The notes under the pieces are model-generated. The model did not search any database. It was not told the origin of the DNA and saw only the letters and a list, made by a program, of their open reading frames with translations. This document shows positions 41,906-50,935 of a stretch of 64,000 nucleotides of DNA, in pieces. The DNA is taken from NCBI RefSeq assembly GCF_041081105.1, contig NZ_CP163528.1, positions 3,658,001 through 3,722,000 of the forward strand, written 5' to 3'. This stretch comes from Promicromonospora sp. Populi. GTDB taxonomy: Bacteria > Actinomycetota > Actinomycetes > Actinomycetales > Cellulomonadaceae. Each line of letters opens with the position of its first letter. Position 1 is the stretch's first letter. The position numbers were made by a program, and so were the translations under genes.

Positions 41906-43099
41906 GTGCACGATCACGATCACAGCCCCACCGACCACACTGAACACAGCCACGCATCTCTCGGGCGGCGCGAGCTGCTGCGCGGCGCCGTCGTCCTCGG
42001 CATCGGTGCCGCGGGCGCGACGATCGCGGCGCCCGCTGTCGCGACACCTCTCGGTGCCGACCCCGCCGCCTCGCCGTCCCTGGCCCCCGAGCCCGAGGCA
42101 CCCGCCGACGCCCCGCCGGGCGCGCTGGCCGGGGTCGAGGTCGTCACGCCGACCATCGCGAGCTGCGCCACCTGGGGCGCAGCGGCGGCCCGCGGCACCA
42201 TCGAACCCGTCGCGGCCAACCCGAACAAGATCCTGATCCACCACACGGCGTCGGCCAACGTCACCGACTACTCGCAGGCCGCCGGTTATCAGATCGCCCG
42301 CGACATCCAGCAGTGGCACTTCGCCAACGGCTGGGTAGACACCGGTCAGCACCTGACGCTGAGCCGTGGCGGGTACGTCATGGAGGGACGGCACGGCTCG
42401 CTGTCCCGGCTGCAGAACGGCAGCGGCACGGTAGTCGGCGCGCACGCCCCCGGCCAGAACAGCCAGGCCATCGGGATCGAGAACCAGGGCACCTACACGA
42501 GCGCCACGCCGCCCGCGCAGCTCTGGAGCCGGCTGGTGGAGCTGTGCGCCTACATCTGCGACCAGTACGGGATCGCGCCGACGCAGATCTACGGGCACCG
42601 CGACTACACGGCCACGGCCTGCCCGGGCGACGTCCTGTACTCGATGCTGCCGCAGCTGCGGTCCGAGGTGGCGGCGGCCCTGTCCGGCTCGACCTGGTCG
42701 GTCATCGTGGACAACACGTCGGCGGGCTTCGCGGCAGGCGGCTCCTGGCTGACGTCGGCGTTCTCGGCCGAGCGGTACGGCGCCAACTACCGGTACGCGA
42801 CGCCGGCCGAGGTCAGCGACCTGGCGACGTTCTCGGCGACCATCCCGTCCAACGGTTCGTACCGGGTGGAGGCGTGGTTCCCCGGGATCGCCGGCTACAA
42901 CACGTCGACGCCGTTCATCGTCTACACCGGGACCGGCTCGTCGACTATCCGGGTTGACCAGTCCACGGGTGGTGGTGCCTGGCTCTCGCTCGGCACCTAT
43001 GCCATGACGGCGGGTACCCGCACGGTCGTGGCGGTCAGCCGCTGGACGCAGGGCACCGCATACGTCGTGGCGGACGCGATCCGGATCACGCGGCTGTGA
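41906..43099 (+). CDS. Tat-exported N-acetylmuramoyl-L-alanine amidase / PGRP with golvesin-like C-domain
   Basis: 397 residues from GTG 41906, with GGAGG 7 nt upstream. The His/Asp-rich start precedes a Tat signal GRRELLRGAVVLGIGAAG. The amidase_2/PGRP domain spans ~85-265: ILIHHTASANVTD (Zn His pair), GQNSQAIGIENQGTY, TQIYGHRDYTATACPG (third Zn ligand region). The C-terminal ~130 residues, starting WSVIVDNTSAGFAAGGSWL, are of the golvesin/xanthan-lyase CBM type. Predicted to cut the MurNAc-L-Ala bond of peptidoglycan outside the cell. Confidence 0.9.
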   Translation: MHDHDHSPTDHTEHSHASLGRRELLRGAVVLGIGAAGATIAAPAVATPLGADPAASPSLAPEPEAPADAPPGALAGVEVVTPTIASCATWGAAAARGTIEPVAANPNKILIHHTASANVTDYSQAAGYQIARDIQQWHFANGWVDTGQHLTLSRGGYVMEGRHGSLSRLQNGSGTVVGAHAPGQNSQAIGIENQGTYTSATPPAQLWSRLVELCAYICDQYGIAPTQIYGHRDYTATACPGDVLYSMLPQLRSEVAAALSGSTWSVIVDNTSAGFAAGGSWLTSAFSAERYGANYRYATPAEVSDLATFSATIPSNGSYRVEAWFPGIAGYNTSTPFIVYTGTGSSTIRVDQSTGGGAWLSLGTYAMTAGTRTVVAVSRWTQGTAYVVADAIRITRL

Positions 43100-43102
43100 C
43101 CC

Positions 43103-43121
43103 ACCCGTCGGGGTGACGGGT
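43103..43121. terminator. Bidirectional hairpin between convergent genes
   Basis: ACCCGTC-GGGGT-GACGGGT in the 21-bp gap between the amidase and the membrane-protein gene; no long T tract. Confidence 0.5.
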
Positions 43122-43666
43122 CAGGACTGCGGAGCGGTGAGTGCCTGGAGCAGGTCTTCGGGCGAAGCGACGCCGACGAGCACCGACGACGTCCGAACCC
43201 TCCGCCACACCTGTACCCGTCCCTCGACCGGGCGCGACAGCTCGACCAGGACGGCCGGCGACGCCGTCGACCGCACGAGCGAGGTCCGTCCCGTGGTCTC
43301 GTCGAACCCGACGCCCAGCTCCAAGGGTTTTGTCGTCGTCGGCCGGTGCACCGCGGCCGAGGCGACGTCGGCGAGCGGCACGTCCACCGCTCCCACCCAG
43401 CCGAACCGGAACCGGACCACCCCGCCGGCCACGCGGTGCCGTGACCACAGCGGCGAGACGAACGCGACCAGCAGGGCTGCCGTGAGCACCCCGGCGACGA
43501 GGTCGACGGCCAGCGCAACGGGCACGGGCAGCAGTGCGCCGGCGATCAGATGCAGCACCAGCACTTCGATCCCACCCAGCACTACGAGACCTGCGACAAG
43601 AGCGAGCCAAGGTCCGCGCCCGCCGAGGCCGAACGTCCTGGCCGCACCGAAGCCGACGGCGCTCAC
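43121..43666 (-). CDS. Membrane protein with PH-like C-terminal domain
   Basis: 181 residues from a GTG overlapping the acyltransferase stop (GTGA). Two helices lead: WLALVAGLVVLGGIEVLVLH and ALAVDLVAGVLTAALLVAFV. A beta-rich domain follows (VVRFRFGWVGAVDVPLADVA ... TSLVRSTASPAVLVELSRPV), similar to bacterial PH-like membrane proteins; role unknown. Translationally coupled to plsC-like acyltransferase upstream. The frame is open further 5' only as antisense noise. Confidence 0.7.
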   Translation of the reverse strand: MSAVGFGAARTFGLGGRGPWLALVAGLVVLGGIEVLVLHLIAGALLPVPVALAVDLVAGVLTAALLVAFVSPLWSRHRVAGGVVRFRFGWVGAVDVPLADVASAAVHRPTTTKPLELGVGFDETTGRTSLVRSTASPAVLVELSRPVEGRVQVWRRVRTSSVLVGVASPEDLLQALTAPQS

Positions 43667-44322
43667 GTGTCCGCGCGCTCCTGGCCGCTCATCGCCTGGA
43701 TGGACTGCATGACCTGTTCGGTCAGCTCGCGTCGCGCCTGGGCCGGCTTGGTGCCGGCCGCGATCTGGCGGGACGGGTCGATCGGCACCCCGAAGTGCAG
43801 CTCGACCCGGGCGAACCGCGGCATCTTGCCGATGGGCTTCACCTTGTCGGTCCCGAGCAGCGCCACCGGGACCACGGGAGCCTTGCCGGTCAGGGCGAGC
43901 CACGCGACGCCGGTGTGGCCCTTGTGCAGCTTGCCGTCCCGTGAGCGGGTGCCCTCGGGGTAGATGCCGAACGCGCCGCCGCGCTGCAGCACCGCGAGGG
44001 CGTCCTCCAGGGAGCGCTGCCCGGCGCGCGGGTCGTCCCGCTGCACCGGGATGTCGCCCATCTTGGTGAAGAACCAGCGCGACAGCCGACCCTTGATGCC
44101 CTTGCCGGTCCAGTACTCGGCCTTGGCCAGGAACGCGACGTGCCGCGGGGCCATGATCGGGATGAGCAGCGAGTCGATGAACGACAGGTGGTTGCTCGCC
44201 AGGATCACGGCGCCGCGCCTCGGGATGTTCTGCAGGCCAGTGACGCGCGGGCGCAGAAGCACGAGCACGAGGAGCGAGAGGATGAGCTTGAGGAACCGGT
44301 ACGTCACCGGCCTATTGTGCAC
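43663..44322 (-). CDS. 1-acyl-sn-glycerol-3-phosphate acyltransferase (PlsC-like)
   Basis: 219 residues. A hydrophobic N-terminal helix (FLKLILSLLVLVLLRP) docks the enzyme to the membrane. The acyltransferase motif NHLSFID (44-50; His/Asp pair) is followed by the substrate motif YPEGTRSRDG and by VPVALLGTDKVKPIG. Transfers acyl chains to lysophosphatidate or a related lysolipid. Starts with GTG at 44322. The second gene of the unit overlaps it. Confidence 0.9.
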   Translation of the reverse strand: MHNRPVTYRFLKLILSLLVLVLLRPRVTGLQNIPRRGAVILASNHLSFIDSLLIPIMAPRHVAFLAKAEYWTGKGIKGRLSRWFFTKMGDIPVQRDDPRAGQRSLEDALAVLQRGGAFGIYPEGTRSRDGKLHKGHTGVAWLALTGKAPVVPVALLGTDKVKPIGKMPRFARVELHFGVPIDPSRQIAAGTKPAQARRELTEQVMQSIQAMSGQERADT

Positions 44323-44399
44323 CCCTCAAGCGACCCTGTGGACTGGGTGATGCGCGGGGTGAAAAGACTAAAGAGAACTGCAAGATGTCGACCATGTTT

Positions 44400-44435
44400 C
44401 AGACGTACAGGTCACGCGGGTGACCTGTACGTCTG
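44400..44435. terminator. Perfect 16-bp hairpin after the GH2 gene
   Basis: CAGACGTACAGGTCAC, GCGG, GTGACCTGTACGTCTG. Lies 18 bp downstream of the GH2 stop on the minus strand and can also insulate the divergently located acyltransferase promoter region. No T tract, so strength is uncertain. Confidence 0.65.
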
Positions 44436-44453
44436 ACCGGAGTGCTGTGCTGG

Positions 44454-46328
44454 TCAGGGCGCCGTGCCGTCGCCCTTCTCGAAGGCGGCGAGCCGCACCT
44501 GCACGGCGCGGACGCGGTCGACGTCGAGCTTCTCGCTGCGGTCGAACCGGTAGACACCGTTCTCCTCCTGGAACACGTCAGTGAGCTGCGTGTAGCAGTA
44601 GCCGAACATCAGCGGGTCGTCGAGGAGCGCGTCGGTGAGGCCCGCAAACCGCGTGTGGAACTCCTCCTCGTCGGCGACGCGCTGGCCGTAGCCCCACGAG
44701 TCGGGCGAGCTGCCCGAGGCGGTCGCGGCGGCCTCCGGGTTCCACCAGATGCCGCCGTACTCGCTGACAAAGTAGGGCTGCCCGTTGTACGGCTGCGATA
44801 TCGGCGTGCCGTTGTCCCGCTCGTTCCCGTAGGGCTTCCCCTCGGCGAGGCCGCCGACCAGCTCGGAGAACTTCGCGGGGTCCTGCTCGTACAGGTGCGA
44901 GTCCCAGACGTCCGTCTCGGGCACGCGGTGCGAGTAGCCGCTGGTGTCCAGCACGGGGCGCGAGGGGTCGGCCACCTTGGTCGCGAGCCACATGCCGCGG
45001 GTGACGTCGTCCAGCTGCGTGATGCGGTCGTGCAGGTCCTGGTGCGTCTCGTTGAGCGGGCACCAGCCGATGATCGACGGGTGGTTGTGGTCCCGCTGCA
45101 GGGCCTCCAGCCACTCGGCGACGTACGAGGTGGTGGGCCGCTGGCCGTCCGCAGGTGTGCCGTAGCCGCTGACGCCCCAGTCGCCGAACTCGCCCCACAC
45201 CAGGTAGCCGAGCCGGTCCGCGTGGAACAGGTAGCGCTCTTCGAAGACCTTCTGGTGCAGGCGCGCGCCGTTGAACCCGGCGGCGAGGCCGAGCTCGATG
45301 TCGCGCGCGAGCGCGTCGTCCGACGGCGCCGTCATGAGCGACTCGGGCCAGTACCCCTGGTCCAGGACGAGCCGCTGGAAGACCGGCTCGCCGTTGATCC
45401 GGATCGCCTTGCCGTCGATCGACACGGACCGCAGGCCCGCGTAGGAGCGCAGCGAGTCGACGACGGTGCCCTCGGCGTCCCGCAGCTCGATGTCGACGCC
45501 GTACAGGTGCGGGTCGCCCGGTCCCCAGGTGCGAACCCGGTCCGCCGGGACGACGACGCGCAGCGCGGGCGCCAGGTCGAGGTCGGCGCGCGCCGTGGCG
45601 GTCGCGAACTCGCCGTCGGCGTCCGTGATGGTGACGGCGACCGTGTGGCCGCGCCGGTTCGCGGACAGCGGCACCACCACGTCGAATGCGGCGCTCGACA
45701 GGTCGGGCGTGATCCGCGGGCGCCGCAGGTGCACGGCGGGCACGGGCTCCAGCCAGACGGTCTGCCAGATGCCCGTGGTGCGCGTGTAGTTGCACTCGAA
45801 GTTCGCGTAGCGGTTGCTCTGCTTGCCGCGAGCCTGCGGCTCGTGCCGGGTGTCCCGCGCCCGCACGACGACGGTCACCGTCTCCCCCGGGATCGCGATC
45901 CCGTGCAGGTCGGCCGAGAACGGGGTGAACCCGCCGCGGTGCCGCACGACCTCCGTCCCGTCCACCCAGACGGTCGTGTCGTGGTCCACCGCCCCGAAGT
46001 GCAGGAGCACGTGGGGGTCGTCGCCGACAGCGGACCACTCGGCGGGGACCGTGACCTCACGGCGGTACCAGACGGCCTCGAGGAAGTCGGTGTTCTCGAC
46101 GCCGGAGAGCTGCGACTCGGGTGCGAACGGCACGACGATCTCGCCGGTGAGCGGCCGCTCCGCGACGCCGCGCTCGAGCCCGGAGTCACCCGGGTCGATC
46201 TCGAACTGCCAGGTGCCGTTCAGGTTGAGCCAGCGGTCCCGGACCATCTGGGGACGGGGGTACTCGGGCCGCGGGACGGCTGCCGCGCTGGGCGTCCCGG
46301 TTGGCGAGAAGCGGTCGAGGAAGGTCAT
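44454..46328 (-). CDS. Glycoside hydrolase family 2 (beta-glucuronidase/beta-galactosidase-like)
   Basis: 624 residues, no signal peptide, hence cytosolic. Domain order: jelly roll (RDRWLNLNGTWQFEIDPGDS ... FLEAVWYRREVTVP), Ig-like (~210-300), TIM barrel. The acid/base Glu is in IIGWCPLNETHQD and the nucleophile Glu in YFVSEYGGIWW. Splits beta-glycosides imported by the neighbouring ABC system; sugar specificity unknown. The ATG at 46328 has GGAG 7 nt upstream. The operator-like CAACGTTG at 46391 places it in the LacI regulon of this locus. Confidence 0.9.
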   Translation of the reverse strand: MTFLDRFSPTGTPSAAAVPRPEYPRPQMVRDRWLNLNGTWQFEIDPGDSGLERGVAERPLTGEIVVPFAPESQLSGVENTDFLEAVWYRREVTVPAEWSAVGDDPHVLLHFGAVDHDTTVWVDGTEVVRHRGGFTPFSADLHGIAIPGETVTVVVRARDTRHEPQARGKQSNRYANFECNYTRTTGIWQTVWLEPVPAVHLRRPRITPDLSSAAFDVVVPLSANRRGHTVAVTITDADGEFATATARADLDLAPALRVVVPADRVRTWGPGDPHLYGVDIELRDAEGTVVDSLRSYAGLRSVSIDGKAIRINGEPVFQRLVLDQGYWPESLMTAPSDDALARDIELGLAAGFNGARLHQKVFEERYLFHADRLGYLVWGEFGDWGVSGYGTPADGQRPTTSYVAEWLEALQRDHNHPSIIGWCPLNETHQDLHDRITQLDDVTRGMWLATKVADPSRPVLDTSGYSHRVPETDVWDSHLYEQDPAKFSELVGGLAEGKPYGNERDNGTPISQPYNGQPYFVSEYGGIWWNPEAAATASGSSPDSWGYGQRVADEEEFHTRFAGLTDALLDDPLMFGYCYTQLTDVFQEENGVYRFDRSEKLDVDRVRAVQVRLAAFEKGDGTAP

Positions 46329-46388
46329 CAGCTGCTCCGTTGCGTCTACGACAGGTGCGCGGTGATTCAACACGGCTTCCGCTCGCTA

Positions 46389-46400
46389 TGCAACGTTGTA
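46389..46400. promoter_or_regulatory. LacI-type operator upstream of the GH2 gene
   Basis: TGCAACGTTGTA, an 8-bp perfect palindrome core (CAACGTTG) with a central CG as in LacI-family sites. The same core occurs twice between lacI and the importer operon (47579-47601). Confidence 0.75.
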
Positions 46401-46480
46401 TCAGTCATCGGCTCTGCGCTGAGCCGCGGCGGGAGCCGTCGGGGCCGCCGCTGGGGCAGCCGTCGGAGCGCTGCCGGAGT

Positions 46481-47518
46481 TCAGGAGCGGCTGCTCTCCC
46501 GGGCCAGCAGCCGGTGCGGCACGAGCGCGTCGACCGGCTCGACGGCGGGGTCCGCCAGCTGCGTGATGATCCGGTCCACCGCCGTCTCGGCGATCGCGCG
46601 CAGGTCGGGTGCCACGGTGGTCAGCGAGGGGTTCGAGAACCTGCCGTCCTCGATGTTGTCCCAGCCCGTCACGGCGAGGTCGGCGGGAACCCGCACCCCG
46701 TTGAGGCGCAGCGCGTGCAGCGCGCCCAGCGCAAGCTCGTCGTTGGCGCAGACCAGGCCGTCGATCTGGTCGATCCTCGGTAGCACCGACTCCACCGCCG
46801 CGGCGCCCGCGGGCCGCGAGAACTGGGCGACCTGCAGCACCCAGCGCTCGTCCACGTCGAGGCCCGCCGCGGCGTGGGCGTCGAGGAATCCCTGGACCCG
46901 CTGGGCGCCGGTGCGGCCGGCGCCGCGCGGTTCGGCACCGAGGAACGCCAGCCTGCGCCGCCCGGTCTCCAGCAGATGCGTGGTGACCTGCGCCGCGGCG
47001 CTGACGTTGTCGATGCTCACGTGATCCGTGCGCCGCTCCCTGCTCTGGTCCGGGTCCGCACGCTCGCCGAGCAGCACCAGGGGTACCGTGCCGCGGACCG
47101 CATCGATCTCCGCCGGAGCCAGCTCCAGCGGGGAGAAGATGATGCCGTCGATCGCCTGGACGTCGAAACCGCGGGCCACCTCGAGCTCGATGTCGCGCGA
47201 GGACCGTGTCTCCTCGATGAGGACGCGGTACCCGCGGGCGCTCCCGGCGTCGATCACCTCGTGGGCGAGCACCGAGAAGTACGGGGCGTGCACCCACGGC
47301 ACGGCCAGGGCGAGCGTGTTGGTGCGGCCGCGTCGCAGCTGGCGGCCGGCGAGGTTGGGCCGGTAGCCCAGCTCGGCGATCACCGCCTCCACCCGTTCCC
47401 GGGTTGCTTCGCCGACCCGGCCCGTGTCGTTGACGACGTTGGAGACGGTCTTCCAGGAGACGCCCGCCGCAGCGGCGACCTCCTTGATGCCGACGCGCCG
47501 GCCCGCTCGTTCGGACAA
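46481..47518 (-). CDS. LacI-family transcriptional repressor
   Basis: 345 residues. HTH and hinge: GIKEVAAAAGVSWKTVSNVV ... ELGYRPNLAGRQLRRG. The periplasmic-binding-like sensor domain follows (LALAVPWVHAPYFSVLAHEV, DGIIFSPLEL, DGLVCANDELALGALHALR, VTGWDNIEDGRF). Start is a TTG at 47518, preceded by GGAAG. The next Met-type start would cut into the HTH. Divergent from the sugar importer, with two operators between. It likely represses importer, GH2 gene and itself until its sugar binds. Confidence 0.9.
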   Translation of the reverse strand: MSERAGRRVGIKEVAAAAGVSWKTVSNVVNDTGRVGEATRERVEAVIAELGYRPNLAGRQLRRGRTNTLALAVPWVHAPYFSVLAHEVIDAGSARGYRVLIEETRSSRDIELEVARGFDVQAIDGIIFSPLELAPAEIDAVRGTVPLVLLGERADPDQSRERRTDHVSIDNVSAAAQVTTHLLETGRRRLAFLGAEPRGAGRTGAQRVQGFLDAHAAAGLDVDERWVLQVAQFSRPAGAAAVESVLPRIDQIDGLVCANDELALGALHALRLNGVRVPADLAVTGWDNIEDGRFSNPSLTTVAPDLRAIAETAVDRIITQLADPAVEPVDALVPHRLLARESSRS

Positions 47519-47578
47519 CTTTCACTTCCTTCCGCACCGTGGCCCCTTGACGGGACGCCCACCCTAGTCCATCGTGAT

Positions 47579-47601
47579 CCAACGTTGGAGCGCAACGTTG
47601 C
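47579..47601. promoter_or_regulatory. Double LacI-type operator between lacI and the importer operon
   Basis: CCAACGTTGG (47579-47588) and GCAACGTTGC (47592-47601) are perfect 10-bp palindromes with centres 13 bp apart. They lie just upstream of the ATG at 47619 and between the divergent genes. Confidence 0.8.
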
Positions 47602-47618
47602 ACCATGGGAGGTCGACG

Positions 47619-49022
47619 ATGACCCTGCTACGAGGACGCGGTGCCACGGGGCAAGGAAGCCCCGGGTCCGGGTCGAGAATCCGCAGTCGCGCGGAGAGTG
47701 CCGGAGGGCTGAGCCGCCGTGCTCTGCTCCAGGCGGCCCTCGCGGGCGCCGGCGGGATCGCACTGGGCGGGACGCTCGCCGGCTGCGCCGCGCCGGGCGC
47801 CGCGAGCTCGGGCAAGACCCCGGTCATGATCTGGGACCTCTTCTCCGGCGGCGACGGCGCGCTCATGCAGGAGATGGTGGGCGCGGTAGCAGCGGCGAAC
47901 CCGGATATCGCCGTCGACTCCACGACGCTTGAGTGGGGGGCGCCTTACTACACCAAGCTGGCCATGACGTCGTCCGGCGGGCGCCCGCCGGAGGCCGCCG
48001 TCATGCACGTGTCCCGGCTGGCCGGGTACGCGCCGGGCGGGCTCCTCGAACCGTTCGACCTGGACGCGCTCGCCGCGCTCGAGGTCACCGAGGCCGACTT
48101 CGCGCCGGCGGTGTGGCAGAAGGCCCAGTTCGACGGGCAGCTCTACGCGCTGCCGCTCGACACGCACCCGTACATCATGTTCCACAACCCTGTGATCGTG
48201 CAGGATGCGAGCCTGGCCGGGCCGGACGGCAAGCTGGACCTGGACGCCGTCGCGGGCGCCGACCGTTTCCTCGCCGCCGGGCGGGCGATGGCCGAGGTCA
48301 CGGGCGAGACCGGGGTCGGCTGGGGCTACCAGCGCGACACCGCCGGGTGCTGGCGCATGTTCTGGGGCCTCTACTCCCAGAACGGCGGCGGCTATGAGCT
48401 CACGCCGGGCCGTCCGGCCGACCTCGACATCGAGGCCGCGACCGAGGTCTTCGAATTTCTCCAGGAGATGGTCGACGGCACAGTCGCGGCGAAGAACCAG
48501 GACGGGAACGCCGCGGCCGGCCGCTTCATGACGGCGCGCACCGGCACGATGTTCGCCGGCGAGTGGGACCTGCCGATGTTCCGCGAGGCGCTGCCCGACG
48601 TCGGGGCCACGCAGTTCCCGGCGATCTTCGGCACCCCGGCGAACTACGCCGACTCGCACTCGTTCGTGCTGCCCCGGCAGGCACACCCCGACCCCGCCCA
48701 GCGCGAGGCGACGTACCGGGTGCTCGCGGGTCTCCTCAAGGAGGGCCTCACCTGGGCCTCGGCCGGGCACATCCCGGCCTACCAGCCCGTCGTCGAGGAG
48801 CCCGCGTACCAGGAGCTCGTCCCGCAGCGCGACTACGCACCCGCCGCCGAGATCGCGGTCTTCGACCCCGACGCCTGGTTCACGGGCGGCGGCAGCGACT
48901 TCCAGACGCGCATGGGCGACGCCATGACGGACACCCTGGCCGGCGAGGCTCCGCCACGCACGGCCGTCACCCGCATGCTGAGCGAGATGGACCGGTTCCT
49001 CTCCCAGCCCAACCCCGCCTGA
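47619..49022 (+). CDS. ABC sugar importer, Tat lipoprotein substrate-binding protein
   Basis: 467 residues. Twin-arginine signal LSRRALLQAALAGAGGIALG followed by lipobox LAGC (Cys56), so it is folded, exported and lipid-anchored. The body is a family-1 binding protein (VMIWDLFSGGDGALMQEMVG, VDSTTLEWGAPYYTKLAMTS, LYALPLDTHPYIMFHNPVIV). GGGAGG lies 7 nt before the ATG. First gene of the operon controlled by the double operator; delivers the glycoside to the two permeases and then to the GH2 enzyme. Confidence 0.92.
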   Translation: MTLLRGRGATGQGSPGSGSRIRSRAESAGGLSRRALLQAALAGAGGIALGGTLAGCAAPGAASSGKTPVMIWDLFSGGDGALMQEMVGAVAAANPDIAVDSTTLEWGAPYYTKLAMTSSGGRPPEAAVMHVSRLAGYAPGGLLEPFDLDALAALEVTEADFAPAVWQKAQFDGQLYALPLDTHPYIMFHNPVIVQDASLAGPDGKLDLDAVAGADRFLAAGRAMAEVTGETGVGWGYQRDTAGCWRMFWGLYSQNGGGYELTPGRPADLDIEAATEVFEFLQEMVDGTVAAKNQDGNAAAGRFMTARTGTMFAGEWDLPMFREALPDVGATQFPAIFGTPANYADSHSFVLPRQAHPDPAQREATYRVLAGLLKEGLTWASAGHIPAYQPVVEEPAYQELVPQRDYAPAAEIAVFDPDAWFTGGGSDFQTRMGDAMTDTLAGEAPPRTAVTRMLSEMDRFLSQPNPA

Positions 49023-49036
49023 TCGAGAGGACGACG

Positions 49037-50005
49037 ATGACTGTCTCGAACACCGGCGTCACCGCGCCCCCCGGCCAGGCTCCGGCGGCCCGGTCGGCCG
49101 CCACGAGCCGGCCCGGCACCCGAGCCGGCACTGCCGGCAAGTCCCTGCGTGAACGGGACCGGTCCGGCTACCTGTTCGTCGCGCCGTTCGCCATCGCCAC
49201 CGGGCTCTTCCTGGTGTGGCCGACGATCTCCGGCCTGTGGATGAGCTTCACGAACCAGAGCCTCACCGGCACCGGCAGCGAGTTCATCGGCTTCGCCAAC
49301 TACGCCGAGGCGTTCAGCGACCCCCAGGTCTGGCAGACGCTGTGGCACACGGTCTGGTTCACGATCCTGAGCACCGTGCCGCTCGTGGTGGTGGCCCTCG
49401 TCATGGCCTTGCTCGTGCACACCGGCCTACCGGGCCAGTGGGTGTGGCGCATGTCGTTCTTCGCTCCGTACCTGCTGACCAGCGCCGTCGTGTCCGGGCT
49501 GAGTGCCTGGCTGTTCCAGCCCGACATCGGCCTGCTCGACACCTGGCTTGCGGCCCTAGGCCTCGGTCCGGTGGGGTGGATCACCGACGAGAACGTGGCG
49601 ATGTTCTCCATCGCCCTGGTTACCGTGTGGTGGACCGTCGGGTTCAACTTCCTGCTCTACCTCGCTGCGCTGCAGGGCATCCCGGCCCAGCAGTACGAGG
49701 CGGCGACGATAGACGGCGCGGGCGGCTGGCGGCGGCTGTTCTCGATCACCCTGCCGCAGTTGAAGACCATCACCGGCGTCATCGTCGTGCTGCAGCTGCT
49801 TGCGTCGCTCAAGGTGTTCGACCAGATCTACCTGCTGACGAAGGGCGGGCCGAACGGGAGCACCCGGCCGATCCTCGAGTACGTCTACGACATCGGTTTC
49901 ACGAACTACCGGCTCGGCTACGCCTCCGCGATCTCATACGTGTTCTTCGCCCTGATCCTCGTGTTCACGCTGGTGCGGCTCATGCCGACCAGGAAGGAGG
50001 CCTGA
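49037..50005 (+). CDS. ABC sugar importer permease (MalF-type)
   Basis: 322 residues. ~45-residue polar Ala/Thr/Arg-rich N-terminus, then helices starting YLFVAPFAIATGLFLVWPTI. EAA loop YEAATIDGAGGWRRLFSITL. AGAGG lies before the ATG at 49037; the gene is 14 bp after the binding-protein gene. No ATPase gene at this locus either. Confidence 0.92.
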   Translation: MTVSNTGVTAPPGQAPAARSAATSRPGTRAGTAGKSLRERDRSGYLFVAPFAIATGLFLVWPTISGLWMSFTNQSLTGTGSEFIGFANYAEAFSDPQVWQTLWHTVWFTILSTVPLVVVALVMALLVHTGLPGQWVWRMSFFAPYLLTSAVVSGLSAWLFQPDIGLLDTWLAALGLGPVGWITDENVAMFSIALVTVWWTVGFNFLLYLAALQGIPAQQYEAATIDGAGGWRRLFSITLPQLKTITGVIVVLQLLASLKVFDQIYLLTKGGPNGSTRPILEYVYDIGFTNYRLGYASAISYVFFALILVFTLVRLMPTRKEA

Positions 50006-50006
50006 C

Positions 50007-50918
50007 GTGTCCGTTGCCGAGCTGGTCGCCGTCCGCCGGGCGAGGGCGCTGCAGACCCGGGCCGAGAACCGGGCCCTCACCAAGCTGACCATCGGACCTT
50101 CGCGATGGGTGCGCGCCGCCACCCTGACGGCCCTCGTTGTGCTCGCGGCGCTGTGGTTGCTTCCCGTGGTGTGGGGTGCGATCACAAGCTTCAAGCATGA
50201 GGCCGAGGCCGCGCTGCCCGCGTCGTGGTGGCCCTCGATGGGCTGGACGCTCGACGCCTATCAGCAGGTGCTCAGCAACAGCGACCTGCTGATCTGGATG
50301 TGGAACAGCCTCGTCGTGGCCGTGCTGGTCACGATCCTGACCGTGCTGATCTCCGCGATGGCCGCGTTCGCGTTCTCGCAGACCCTGTTCAAGGGCCGGG
50401 GCCTGCTCCAGTGGCTCACCATCGCAGCCATCATGATGCCCGGGCAGATCCTCATCGTGCCGCTGTTCCGGCAGATGCAGGCGCTCGGCCTCGTGGACAC
50501 GTTCGCGGGCATCGTGCTGCCGCAGATCGTGGCGCCCGTGATGGTGTTCATCCTCAAGCGGTTCTTCGACGCGATCCCGCAGGAGCTGCTTGATGCCGCG
50601 CGGATCGACGGCGCAGGATCGTGGCGGCTGTTCTGGACGATAGTGCTGCCGCTGTCGCGATCGATCCTCGTGGCCGTGGCGATCTTTGTGTTCATCGGCG
50701 CGTGGAACAACTTCCTGTGGCCGTTCATCGTGACGACCGACCCGCAGTTCATGACGCTGCCCGTGGGCCTGTCGACAGTGAAGAACGCCTACGGGGTGCA
50801 GTACGCGCAGAACATGGCCTCCGCCATGATCGCGGCGTTGCCGCTGCTGCTGGTGTTCATGCTGTTCCAGCGGCGCATCGTGCAGGGTGTCGCTACCACC
50901 GGCATGGGTGGGCAGTAG
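50007..50918 (+). CDS. ABC sugar importer permease (MalG-type)
   Basis: 303 residues from GTG 50007, one base after the previous stop, with AGGAGG overlapping the end of that gene. Helices include TLTALVVLAALWLLPVVWGA and LLQWLTIAAIMMPGQILIVP. EAA-like loop LLDAARIDGAGSWRLFWTIV. Completes the importer. App1 gene starts 17 bp later. Confidence 0.92.
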   Translation: MSVAELVAVRRARALQTRAENRALTKLTIGPSRWVRAATLTALVVLAALWLLPVVWGAITSFKHEAEAALPASWWPSMGWTLDAYQQVLSNSDLLIWMWNSLVVAVLVTILTVLISAMAAFAFSQTLFKGRGLLQWLTIAAIMMPGQILIVPLFRQMQALGLVDTFAGIVLPQIVAPVMVFILKRFFDAIPQELLDAARIDGAGSWRLFWTIVLPLSRSILVAVAIFVFIGAWNNFLWPFIVTTDPQFMTLPVGLSTVKNAYGVQYAQNMASAMIAALPLLLVFMLFQRRIVQGVATTGMGGQ

Positions 50919-50935
50919 TAGTCCACAATCAGCGG

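Noticed and set aside
44442..47024. 860-codon plus-strand frame across the GH2/LacI genes
   Set aside because: Antisense shadow of two well-supported minus-strand genes with clear catalytic and HTH motifs.
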